Shown: positions 33,801 through 44,000 of the stretch, one piece after another | How the letters are laid out: each line of letters opens with the position of its first letter | Numbering within the stretch: position 1 is the first letter of the stretch | NCBI GenBank assembly: GCA_003313425.1 | Contig: NHZP01000067.1 | Span: forward strand, 124,001-188,000 | DNA: 64,000 nt | Reading direction: 5' to 3' | Source of the DNA: Pseudopyrenochaeta lycopersici | Lineage: Eukaryota > Ascomycota > Dothideomycetes > Pleosporales > Pseudopyrenochaetaceae | Made by a program: the position numbers and the translations under genes | The notes under the pieces: generated by a model | Seen by the model: the letters and a program-made list of their open reading frames with translations, nothing else | Database searches by the model: none | What the model was told of the DNA's origin: nothing

Positions 33801-36800
33801 CTAATTATTATCTTCTTATCTACCTAGGCACTTAGCCGCAGCGTAGGCTTGCTCGTAGTTGCGTCTGTTCTATAGTATTTAAACGAGAACTTTTTCTTTT
33901 TCTAATCTATGTTTAGGCTATATTCTTTTAACTATAGGAGTCCTAGTATCACATTGTGTTGTAATAGTCTGAAGACGTCTAGGTTAATCGTTTCCCTATA
34001 GTTCTAGATAATAAGTTGCACGTTCTGTACTTTGTGTATAATTACAGACTCTAATAGCATTAGTTATCTATTAGCTACTATTAATAGATATAGTACTAAT
34101 TTTAATAATAGGACAAGACTAGCTTATTCTATCGCTCGCGCAGAAATATAGCTCTATTATACTCTAGAATCTACTAGTGCCTTTATTTAGCTTCTATTAA
34201 GCTTAATATTTAGCTTAAGGAGTTCTTATATGCCTGTGTTGCAAACAACGCGCTGTGACCTGGGGTACGGTAGGCTCACGTGCGCGCTGACGTAGGAGCT
34301 TACCCTGGAGAGACACGTCTTTTGTGTGCATTCAAGGGCGCGCTCACGTACGCGCTCACGTGCGCGCTCACGTGCAAGCTCACGCAGGAGACACCTGAAG
34401 GTAGACTCACGTGCGCGCACGCGCACGCGTACACGCTGCTCACGCTCCTACCGTATAATGGCCCCTGTAATAGGCCGTGCTCAGCTCTCCTTTATATAGC
34501 TGGCTCTCAAAGCCTCCTAGACAAAACAGTGGTCCATCTCATAGATCACCTGGGTAACTGTTGCCAAGCTCTCCCTTTTTCCTCCACAGCCTGTTACGTA
34601 TAGAGTTTGCAATTCTTACCTATTAGTAGGCGCGATTCTAAAAAAGGCTCCTCCTAATACCTGTTTAGTGTCTTAACGTCTTTATGCTTAAGGTAGTTAG
34701 AGTTGAGGCACGTTTGCTATTGTTGCTGATTGCACTCTCTATTAAAGACTAGCTGCATTGCTATAGTAGCTGCAGGGTTATTATTCCCTAGGAAGTAGAG
34801 GATAGTCCTCTTATTCTATAGATAGTTGTTACATTTAACTTTAAGATAATTATACTATTAGTATTTGTATTAGTAAAATAAGTAAGGGAAGTATTCTTAT
34901 TCTGTTTTACTTAAATAATAGATTGCGCATAGGTCTGTAGTGTAAAAAGACTAGTAGACGACACTGTGTTGCTTATTGCGTGGATCTATTAAGTAGTCTA
35001 GTACTAGTTTCTGTAGTCCTTTGCGCATAGTATGTAGGGTCTAAGCTGCCTTAGCGTGCTTATATATTTCTTAGGCTTCTTCTTCTGTAAGATACTAGAG
35101 AGGGTTAACATTTTCTTTGTTGTCCTCCTAATATATTTATTATTAAAGCTAAGTATAGATGTCTTGTTTCTTACTGTTTGTAAGCACGATCTTACTATAG
35201 GAATTAACTTAAAAGTACTCTTATTATACTAGGTCTTTAGTATTTAGTATATAGAAAGCGTCTTCCTATATTAGTAGTAGTATTATTTAGCGTTATAGTG
35301 CGTATTTAGGGGTCTTAACTACTAGCGGTTCTAGTGCCTATATTTGCTTAGCTTATTAAAGTTTTTCTAGTGCGTTTCTAACGCTTGCAGGTTACTATAC
35401 TTCCTTAGCTTTTTCTGCCTATTCTTATATTACTTTTATATAATGTTTAGGGTAATTATAATATTCCTGTAACATGTCTTATATTACTTTTTTAGCTAGG
35501 ATAATTATACTTATTCCTTAAGATATAGCTGCTTCCTATTCTACTAGGGTTAACGCGTTAATATATCGTGCTTCGTATATATGTTGTGCGCGTAGTTAGC
35601 GGTTAAGTTTTATAATATCTTTTTCTGCTTCTGTAGGCGTAGATAGCCTTAGTGTTCCTAGTTAATGTTAACTTTAGAAGTTCTCTTCTTTTTACTCCTT
35701 AGTTAGGAGTACTATAGTGTTGCTAAGGTCTTCTGTAGCATCTTTATAGACTAGGGATAGAGAGCTGTTGCTTTCTTCTTTATCTTTGCTATACTAGGTT
35801 CCTAGAATCCCTTTCTTAGTAGGTTCCTAGAGAGGTAGCTGTAACAGTTCTATATCTTAGGCCTCTTCCTCTTAAGTTGCGATAACTTCCTATGTTTTAT
35901 TATTATTATCTTCTTCTTTTACGACTATTATATTAATCTAGGGGGTTACTTTATTTTTCTTTCTATAGTCCTTAGCTATATAGCCTTTCTTATTACAGTT
36001 AAAATAGGTAATTTCTTTCTTCTTCCCTCTCTTATCTAATTTTTCTTTGTTAAGGTTATCTAGATATATTGCTTTAGATCCCCTAGACGTATAGTGTCCT
36101 AGAACCCTTTATAGCTAATATTAATAACGCGGGCGACTGCTATTAGATTTGTTGCGATAATCCTTTTGTAGTTTCTTATCTTCCTTTATTTATCTAGGTT
36201 ATTATCTTATGAGTCGCACTCGGAGCTTATAGAGCTCTATATCTAGTTAGATAGTCTCGTTAATTAGGTTATCTAGTGTTGTAATCTTTATGCTTGTGCG
36301 TATAAGCTTAGTCTAGACGTCTGCCTTTAGGCCTTGTTTATATATAGTTTTTAGGGTATTGTTATTCTAGTTAGTTTGTCTAGCGTAACCTAGAAATTTA
36401 TTAGTGTAGTTAGCTGCAGACTTAGTTTCCTATATGTTCTAAATCTTGCGCTCTATAATAGTTACTATGTTTAGAAGTCTAAACGCTTAACGCATGCATG
36501 CTTTAAATCTTTCTATATTTTTAAACATAACAATTAGTTCTTAAGGCTTTTCCTCGTCGCTTATGTACTTAACTAAGTAGGGTTTCACCTATTTGGCGGC
36601 TTCGCCTCTTATATAGCTAGATATAAGTACTGCTTAGTTATTATTGTCTATAGTAGTTGCATTAAACTTAAAGAAGAAGTTAAACTAGAGTAACTACTTT
36701 TTAAGCTTAAAGCAATCTCTATAGAAGAGGTCTAGTTTAGCGATAGCGTTGCCTGGCTTAGTAGTATAGTAGTTCGTGTTGTCTATCTTAGTATTACTTA

Positions 36801-36810
36801 TCTTAAGAGT
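30880..36810 (-). pseudogene. G2 gag-pol polyprotein, RIP-degraded
   Basis: Minus strand, same domain order as G1: integrase about 31400-32280, RNase H about 32370-32800, reverse transcriptase about 32880-33560 with the catalytic box reading LNNI, protease about 33880-34200 and gag about 35950-36780 with a zinc knuckle near 35970-36010. Intermediate regions align with G1 (for example 33600-33800 with 19200-19400). Many TAG/TAA stops. Interrupted at 34237 by a solo LTR. Confidence 0.87.
34237..34588 (+). mobile_element. Solo LTR of the Copia C3 family
   Basis: 352 bp, TGTTGCAAACAACG...CCTCCACA, with target duplication GCCTG at 34232-34236 and 34589-34593. G1 has the uninterrupted site (reverse complement of about 18215-18260, tatgcctgttatgcat). 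It matches the C3 5' LTR at 55151-55542 in inverted orientation. Dense CACGTG and GCGCGC motifs between 34275 and 34430. Almost no RIP. ORFs called here are chance ORFs. Confidence 0.96.
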
Positions 36811-36818
36811 GTTTAAAG

Positions 36819-37207
36819 TGTAAAGAATCTTAAAAGCTATTAGTAAGAATAACTAATAAGATTGCAAGGTTAGTTCTCTAGGATAGAGTAAGGGACTAGA
36901 TAGAAGGGGGTTTAATACTAAGATAGTAAGAGGGTGCTTCTGTAAAGAGTACTAAGGGTTAAGAATAATTAGTATTACTATTACTATACTATAGAGTATA
37001 ATATTGAGTTAAACATAATAAGTTATAAGAGTTTATTGTGGTGGTCTATATACATAGAAGCTATGCATGTTGCTTAGTGTGCTCGGTGTGCTTAGTATTA
37101 CTAATCAAACTGATTAACTGAGCACGTCACGTGACCTCGGTTGTTGGTCCAATACCTGTGAGGTCCAGTTGGGGCCACTGGGGCAGGGTTCCAGCAGGAT
37201 CGTAACA
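36819..37207 (-). repeat. G2 5' LTR
   Basis: 389 bp. The left part up to about 37035 is RIP'd; the right 170 bp is essentially unmutated (for example ggggccactggggcaggg). It contains CACGTGACC near 37127. Confidence 0.95.
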
Positions 37208-37342
37208 AAGGCCTCCTCTAGGTTTTCTAGGTTTGTCTCTATCCTATAGGATATAGTCCGTCTTGGCGTAGGTTTTATAGGATTACGTAACTCTGGTGTT
37301 ATTAGTTAGTTTAGAAGCCCGGCCTCCTTGTTAGTTGTCTGT

Positions 37343-37446
37343 GCCTCCTCCTACATCCTTATAACCGCCGCCCTTCCCACTTCTGTTCGTAACAGCCTCC
37401 TCCTACATCCTCATAACCGCCGCCCTTCCTACTTCTGTTCGTAACA
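37343..37446. repeat. 52-bp tandem duplication at the G3 LTR edge
   Basis: Units 37343-37394 and 37395-37446 differ at only two positions, both C/T. The left G3 LTR has a single unit (23158-23209). Confidence 0.95.
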
Positions 37447-37738
37447 ATAGGGCTGGAGCAGAGTTAAGTATTACTAGATCGTTAAGTAATAATCTAGTAA
37501 AAAAGGCGCGTATATAGGACGATTGAGTAGGGCCTTGACGAGCTGCTTGGCGCTGTAGGAACTGTAGAGACACTGGCTATAACAAAACAACATGTAGAAA
37601 ACGTCTAGACGATTCAGAAGAGCTAGAGGCAAGCACTTATTGCACAGTTAGTCTTGTTGATAGTGATAGTTCTAATAATGAATGAGCTGAGTTGGTAGCG
37701 CCAAGCATTTTCGGTGGATTCGGTGGTGCTTAACGTTA

Positions 37739-38024
37739 TAGCTTTAAAGTCGCAGAAAGTTGGGGAAGTGGCCGACTCGCTTATAAAACACGTTATGCGT
37801 ATTTGCATGTACATGGGTATTCAATTATGCCGACTGCAGGCGCGTGTATGCGATATTAGCCGAGATCACGTGGAACTCTTCCGAATATCAAAGGTAGACG
37901 ATCAAGCCAAACCCAATGTGACTCACACCATATACTACTCAACATCTCTAAAACCAACCAGTTAAATACGCCAAAAATCCACATATGTATCAACTCATTG
38001 CCGAAACATACGCACTCTCTCAAA
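37739..38024 (+). promoter_or_regulatory. Upstream region of the GNAT gene
   Basis: 286 bp of ordinary-composition DNA between the end of the pogo remnant and the ATG. A CACGTGG box lies at about 37868, and the pre-ATG context ctctcaaaATG is favourable for fungi. Any transcription start is inferred. Confidence 0.4.
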
Positions 38025-38765
38025 ATGCCGCTCACACTCCACCCCATGACTCCCTCAGACGGCCTGTCCTTTACTCGCATCCGCGCTGCAGCATGGGCGG
38101 GCCCGACCTACGATATGTTGCACACAGGACCGCTCTCCGAATCCTCTATCCGCGGGCTCGCAGAAAATAATAGTAGGGAGGTTGGAACGCCGAACATGTG
38201 GCACTGGAAGATTGTAGACACAGACATTCCGCCGAGCGAGGACGATCCGAAGGACGGCGGGGGAAGAACGATTGCGGTTGCAGTGTGGAGTTTGTGTAAT
38301 GCAGACGAGAAAGAGAGTAATGATGATGTTGCAAAGGATGTTCATTCCCACGCAGGTAATGAAAAAGATCCTAAAAACTCGCAAGAGAAAGAGCCAGAGC
38401 CAGAGAAAAGAGAAGCCCAACTCTTCGTTCCACCCGAACTCCGCCAAGACGTCCGCACCGCACTCATCGCCCCCTTCCAACCCACCCGTCTCTCCGTAAT
38501 GGGCACGTCTACCCCCTACCTCATGCTCAACATGCTGGCTACGCATCCATCGCACCAGACGCGCGGCGCGGGGACACTATTGCTGGATTGGGGTTTGCGG
38601 AAAGCGGATCGGGAGGGTTTGAGGATCTATGTCGATTCGAAGAAGATGGCGAGAACGGTGTACGAGAGGAGGGGGTTTAGGCTTGTGAGGGAGATGGTGT
38701 TTGATAGGGGGGCTTGGGGTGGGGAGGGTGTGGATTGGCATGGGTGTATGGTTAGGGAGCGGTGA
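38025..38765 (+). CDS. GNAT-family N-acetyltransferase
   Basis: Single-exon frame of 246 codons. The first in-frame ATG is at 38025; the open frame begins earlier at a TTG (37998), which is unlikely to be used. GCN5-related acetyltransferases move an acetyl group from acetyl-CoA to an amine. The acetyl-CoA pyrophosphate loop is visible as HPSHQTRGAGTLLLDWGL (Q/RxxGxG/A at about residues 178-183). The C-terminal motif YERRGFRLV (about 213-221) and an N-terminal fold (LHPMTPSDGLSFTRIRAAAW) also fit. An acidic, low-complexity insert (about 92-131, rich in Glu, Lys, Asp) separates the halves, as often seen in fungal GNAT proteins of unknown substrate. No RIP stops and normal codon use, so this is a live host gene beside a silenced transposon block. 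Substrate not predictable. Confidence 0.88.
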   Translation: MPLTLHPMTPSDGLSFTRIRAAAWAGPTYDMLHTGPLSESSIRGLAENNSREVGTPNMWHWKIVDTDIPPSEDDPKDGGGRTIAVAVWSLCNADEKESNDDVAKDVHSHAGNEKDPKNSQEKEPEPEKREAQLFVPPELRQDVRTALIAPFQPTRLSVMGTSTPYLMLNMLATHPSHQTRGAGTLLLDWGLRKADREGLRIYVDSKKMARTVYERRGFRLVREMVFDRGAWGGEGVDWHGCMVRER

Positions 38766-39778
38766 TGGTGGCAGAGCTAGAGCCAGAGCTTGAGCAATAG
38801 TGAGTGAAGAGGAAGAGAGCCGAGTGCTCGAAAGAATGCAACTAGATCTACAAGACGGATAATAGCATGTTGAAAAGGCTATGTTTATTCCGTTTGAAAG
38901 CTGAAAAAGACGAAATGTGATAAGATCACTAGCATTAGAGAAGTACCCGGATTCATATAATATAGGAGCACTAACTTTAGCATTTGTTATAAGATCCTCG
39001 GGTTTAATTGCCCAGATATGTTTCCCCAGTGCAATTTTGGCCTCTTAATAGTGTATTACGTACTAAGTAATTTTAAAGCGGCAAGGAGGACGTACGCGCA
39101 ACCGAAATGCTAGTGTTTGCGATTGCAAATATCTGATATTAGAGGATTAATGCTAGGTGCAAACGTGGCGCTACAAGGATAACGAGACATACTATCGCAA
39201 TTCCAATGCAGTAATCTTCTGCGCCAGTGCTGCGAAGTAGATAAACACGAGTATATAAACGAAGAACAAAAGTAATAAATATAATTACTATAGTTATCAC
39301 CAGGGCGATAGTTAACCAGGTGCTTTAGCTTTCATGTGCTTGATGGTTGGTATCCATGATTTACAGCGACAGCTGCGCACTAAGAATAGGGACGATAATC
39401 TTGAGGTTGGTACTCTATTAATGGATGCTGATTCATTGTTTTTAAATAGAATGTGCTTTTTGCATGGGTGTGCTGATATTATGACGAGTCAATGCGTAAA
39501 GTTAAGCTTCTACGCCAGCCGATGTTCCCCGCGCTGAGTGAAGCAGGGTCTCCACCTGTGTGCTCCGCGGAACCAGGACAGCGGGATATCGTTGTGCCAA
39601 TTAGGAGCCATGCCGCTTGTTTGACTTTTGCCCGACTTATGTAAGGGTTGCCTCGACCCTGAAAATAAGTCTCTGAATAGTTCATGGCCTACCGCGGCTA
39701 CTGGCACAAGATTTGGGGATAATTACGAGAGCCTAACCTGGTAAGAGCGATATCCGGGGAGAGGGTTCCGAGACATGA
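38766..39778. other. 3' flank of the GNAT gene, no further gene
   Basis: Ordinary to AT-rich intergenic DNA. Small ORFs (39334-39537 plus; 39479-39707 minus) have no domain support. Confidence 0.45.
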
Positions 39779-39780
39779 TA

Positions 39781-39905
39781 CAAGGGGGACTCATGAATGG
39801 ACTGGCAGTGGGCCAACTTTGCCACCAGCGTTTTTCCCTCATACAAAAGAACTGCTTAGGATCCGTGCAAGAACGACGCTACCAGTCCGTTCATGTGTCT
39901 CCTTG
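39781..39905. mobile_element. 125-bp MITE with TA target duplication
   Basis: Terminal inverted repeats of about 27 bp (CAAGGGGGACTCATGAATGG..., right end as complement with a few mismatches), flanked by TA at 39779-39780 and 39906-39907. Too short to code. TA targeting suggests mobilisation by a Tc1/mariner or pogo transposase. Confidence 0.82.
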
Positions 39906-39907
39906 TA

Positions 39908-40087
39908 AGAAACAAAAAGGGGTAATATGATTGAACAAGAAAGAAATGAGGCAGCTGCTCTTTGATAAGAGTCAACGCGTATATAGAATAGCTAGTTAGG
40001 AACCTCTACAGCTTCAATTATTTTGCTGGTTGCATGGTGTTGCGCGTGCATTAGGTGGGGACGTGCATCAGGTGGTGGAACACGTTA
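39908..40087. other. Orphan pogo-type transposon end
   Basis: The run GGTGGTGGAACACGT ends at 40085 and is followed by TA (40086-40087). Its last 12 bases match the terminal repeat of the pogo element at 7273-11237. No partner repeat was found to the left, so only one end survives; RIP'd Gypsy DNA begins immediately after it. Confidence 0.55.
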
Positions 40088-40857
40088 TAGTATTATATGT
40101 TACTAAATTTTTATTAGACGTAGGAGGAATACAGCAGCACGCAGCTGCGTACGTTACCTTAACTACTTACTAATATAATATAATCTTTAAGAAGACTTAG
40201 TTAGAGAGTATTAAAGGCGTTATTAACATAGAGAAGAAACTTCTATACTTAAACGTATATAAAGTTACTATACGCAGTATAGATAAAGCTATAGTAAGAC
40301 TTAAATCTTTACTATAAGCCTAAGAGATATTAAGAAAGTACTATACCTAAAGGTCTAGAAAATACTATAAAAAATATATAATACCCTACTAGCTTATATA
40401 TAACTTTATCTAAAGATATTCTTACCTAAGAAAGAAAATAAGCTACTCTTATAGTAAGGCTTATAATAAGACTACGTAATAGAGTTAGAAGAGAAGGATA
40501 GATAGAAGCTAGAGATACTATACAAACCTCTCTACGTAATATTAAGAGATAAACTCTTAGTACTAAGGAAGACGCTATTAGACCTCCTAGATAAAGGGTT
40601 TATCTATGTAAGTAGCTTACTAGCAGCCTTACTTATACTATTTATATATAAGCTAAGAGAAAGACTATAATTCTATGTAGACTATAGAGCTCTTAACGCC
40701 CTAACTAAGAAGAACTGTTACCTACTACCTTTTATACGTAAGACGTTAAACTAAATTAGATAAGCTATATAGTATACTAAGCTAGATATTACTATAGTAT
40801 TCTATAAGATAAAGATAAGTAAAGGATTAGAATAGATAACTAGGTTTTAAATATAAT

Positions 40858-41051
40858 TGTCAGATGAAATGCTAAAATGCGTTTTTCAGAATTGATGATT
40901 GCGATAAATCGATTGTGTGTTAATCATAATTGTCTTCATTGTTTTTTCTCCTGTGTTCTCTTGCCCTTTATACTTCTAGGACTTCCGTCGTATTAGCCCT
41001 ACTATATTACCTACTACTAACATCGCCTAGTAGAGTAGCATGTATCTAACA
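40858..41051 (-). repeat. C1 3' LTR
   Basis: 194 bp, matched to 45930-46123 apart from scattered transition differences. Confidence 0.95.
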
Positions 41052-41059
41052 TACCCCCT

Positions 41060-44000
41060 CAGCTTAAAAACCGTTTTAAGCTAGACAAGAACTGCTTATA
41101 TTGTCTTCTAATAAGCCTAGAGCTCGTATGCAAGAAGCGTTGATTACTGTCTAGCTACGCCTGCTTAATCTCTATCTTCTTAATTTAGCTTTAGATCTCT
41201 TTAAGGTGCGCTGCTGTTAGATCTTTGCTTCCTGTGCGCTCTATAAGGCCTATTTAGCTTTAAAACTGTGCCTATTTATTAGCTAGGAGCGCCTTTATAA
41301 AGCTATTAGCTAACATATTAGCTAATTAGACATAGATGACCTGAATACTTCTTCTTAACACTTCTTGTCTTAGCTAATAATTGTGAATGTCTACATGCTA
41401 GAGCTTAGTTTGTAATCGTGAGACCTCTTTATTAATTAGCTAGATAGTTTAAGTGTTATTATATTGTATTATAATTATGTCCTTAGGCAGTTTGATTTGC
41501 AGTTCCTTAAGTAGTTATAATATAAATATAGCTTCTTTTATAACTTGTGATAGCGCAAGAAGCTTAGCTTCTGTCGTTAAGGTTGTGACTGTATCTTACT
41601 TGCTTACTTTCTAAGTAATTAGGCTACTAAACAACTTAATTGTATATCCCTGCGAGCTCTTTCTGTTTAGTATGTTATTAGTGAAAGAGGCGTCGCTCGC
41701 GACTTCTAGTTAACTATCTCCGCTAAGCTTGAGCGCTCGATTTCTGGTGCTCTGCAGGTAGAGGAGAACTTGATTAGCTGTATCATAATGCTCCTGTCCT
41801 GGATTTATTAGAAAGCGTGCTAGTCGTGACGTCGCGAATGCAATGTCTAGATGAGTAGTTATAGCTGCAAACATTAGAGATCTAATCTTTCGCTGGTACC
41901 TGTTGATTTCTGAAAGAGTAGCTAGGCCTTCCTAAGGCTTAAGTTTAATGGCCGCTATTGGAGTGTCGTGTTAGATGTCCTTTCTGTTAACTAAATGGCT
42001 GATCTTGTCCGCGTATGCTGCTTGTGATAGCTAGATCTTGCGCTGCTCTTAGCTCCTGATGACTTTAACTCTAAGAAACTATTAAAGATTATCTCTGCTA
42101 GTTATTAAGTACTTGTCTCTAAGATGTTAGATTGCCTACTAGGCTTTAGTCTCCTTCTGCTTACTGTATGTAAGAATGATATTGTTAACATAGAAGAATA
42201 TGATAATTCCGTCTTTAATTAGGCAGTATAGCTCGTGAGGGACGCTTTAAAAGCCTAGTTTCTTAAAGGTTGATGTGAATTCCTTCTGCTAGAGGACTGG
42301 TGATATTTGGAGCCTATATAAAGCTTTGTTAACTTGCAGTACTGTCCTAGGCTTCTGATAGCTATGTGGCATTCTTATATAGATCTCTTGGTCTATTGCT
42401 GTATGAATAAAAGCATTTGTGACGTCGTACTGTTTAAGCTTAAGATTGAAATGAGCAGCAATTGCTATTAGCATTTAAAACGAACGGCTCGCAAGAGTAG
42501 CTGTATAGGTTTCCTAAGAAGTAATATTTCTCTGTTAGTCTCCTTAGACGACTAATTGCGCCTTACAGCTCTTAAAGCGATAGTCTTTGTTAAGCTTGTA
42601 GGTGTACACCTACATGTAGTCTAAGATCTGTTAACCCTTTACTTTTACTTTCTTTGCGGGCACTTTAGACTATAATTTTATGTGCTTATAACTCTTAAGA
42701 TGCTCTCTCTAGGCTTCCTTTTAGTAGTCTCTAAGTAGATGTTCTTCTACCTGCCTTTAGGTTGACGGTGGCGGTGGAAGTTAGTTAAGATGAGGCCTTA
42801 GTCCTTGTGCTAGCATTTGTTTTATTTAAGCTTTATCTACTGGCCTGCCTTCGTACGTTCTAATGTTCCTAGCCTGTGTCTTAGCTATAAATGCGGCCTT
42901 CTATAGGATAGTCTTTGATAAGGTATCTGAGTCTTAAGTGTCTTCTTAATAAGCGCCTGCTAGCAGATGCGTAAGCAGCGCTACTGGCGGTGGAGTTGCT
43001 GGTGGCGTAGGATAGGTGTACCCTGTCTTCCTTCCTTAGTAGTATCCTGGGCTATTATATTCTTAGGTTAGCTTAGTATCTTATGTTGCATTATCTTTAA
43101 AGAACGTTTTAGTCTCTAGTTGATCGTGGGTAGGTTCTGGAAGCTTAGCGGACCTTACTTATGTAGCTATCTTGTTTAAGGTGCTGTGCATGAGATTGTC
43201 TATAATGTCTTCTGTCTTCTTGTTAAATATTATGTCTTTGTTAAACACTACGTCTTAAGTGCTGATTACCTTGCCTATAGTTAGAATCTAGATCTTGTAG
43301 ATATTAGATAACTAATATCTAACTAGGTATCTAATCTAAGCTCGCGGATTAAGACGTTGGAGTCGTAATTTACCTTAAAGAGTGTTATTAGTTAAGGTAA
43401 AGGCTTTGCAGCTATATGCTTTTAGGTGTACTAGGTTTGGTTTTTAAGGTGTTGTGGCGATACCGTTTTGGAGAGCTGTAAATGTGAAGAAGACTTTGTA
43501 CAGTAACTTCTAATAATTTAAGTAGTTTGGCGTTCGATTGTATAGATACACTGCTGCTTATGTAATCTCTAGCTATAGCTTCTATAGTAAGTTTGCGTCT
43601 AGCCTTATCACGCAAGATTTATCTTTAACTACACCCCCTGAGCGTTTAGCACTACTATTTTGTGCTTAGGTATCTAGAGCTAAAGGCTTAAGTTGTATTG
43701 CTTGCGTGGTATACTATAGTGCTACCTCTGGCTTCGTAGTTGCAATCTCGCCGTTATATTTAATTACTTTAACAGTAATGTTGTACTGCTTCTTTAGGAA
43801 CTGGACAATAATATCTAGTAACCTAATAATTAACTTCCTAAGTTAATTGTCCTTAAAGTAAAAGTCCTATATAAAACTAGAGTATTAATTAGTAACAAGC
43901 ATTTAACTCTTCTCTTTTGTTAAGCTTCCCTCCTTATAAGAATAGAAGTTAATAGCTAGTCTTTCTCTAGGGCCTTCGTAGTTTGATCGAGACGCGTGTT

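Larger units (their letters stand above)
29815..37207 (-). mobile_element. Full-length Gypsy retrotransposon G2
   Basis: Two 389-bp LTRs (29815-30203 and 36819-37207) and target duplication AAGGC at 29810-29814 and 37208-37212. Element orientation is minus: the purine tract (acaggagagggatag) lies just inside the left LTR. Total 7393 bp, including a 352-bp solo LTR at 34237. The coding region is close to G1. The LTR shares about 240 bp of its 3' part with G1, but its U3 part is unrelated. Confidence 0.96.
15216..37446 (-). mobile_element. Gypsy LTR retrotransposon G3 (outer, carries nested elements)
   Basis: G3 is flanked by ATAGG at 15211-15215 and 37447-37451. Its left (3') LTR is 15216-15564 plus 23159-23209 (400 bp), split by G1. 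Its right (5') LTR is 29597-29814 plus 37213-37446 (452 bp, including an extra 52-bp repeat), split by G2. The body is 23210-29596. The two LTRs align through their shared core at 15227-15427 / 29600-29814. Coding orientation is minus. RIP is heavy in the body and fades at the right edge. Confidence 0.92.
29597..37446 (-). repeat. G3 5' LTR, split by G2
   Basis: The pieces are 29597-29814 and 37213-37446. The empty G2 site is visible in the left G3 LTR (cctataaggcctcctc, 15419-15434). The right piece is nearly RIP-free. Confidence 0.9.
14756..37736 (+). mobile_element. Truncated pogo/Fot1-like element split by Gypsy G3
   Basis: The transposase C-terminal part lies at 14756-15215 and resumes at 37452 after the nested Gypsy block. 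The left part reads AYERVFTEANYKAAFKALGL, then P-x-D-P-x-W-V-I-x-x-L, a hallmark of the C-terminal region of fungal pogo transposases. The right part carries a zinc knuckle, CRNCRDTGYNKTTC (about 37551-37592, His to Tyr by RIP), and stops at TGA 37683-37685. A terminal-repeat-like end GGTGGTGCTTAACGT lies at 37722-37736, followed by TA at 37737. The N-terminal part is missing; the break is at about 14755. TAG/TAA codons show RIP. Confidence 0.8.

Noticed and set aside
38055..38555. Minus-strand ORF of 166 codons opposite the GNAT gene
   Set aside because: Shadow of the GNAT frame with skewed composition and no domain.
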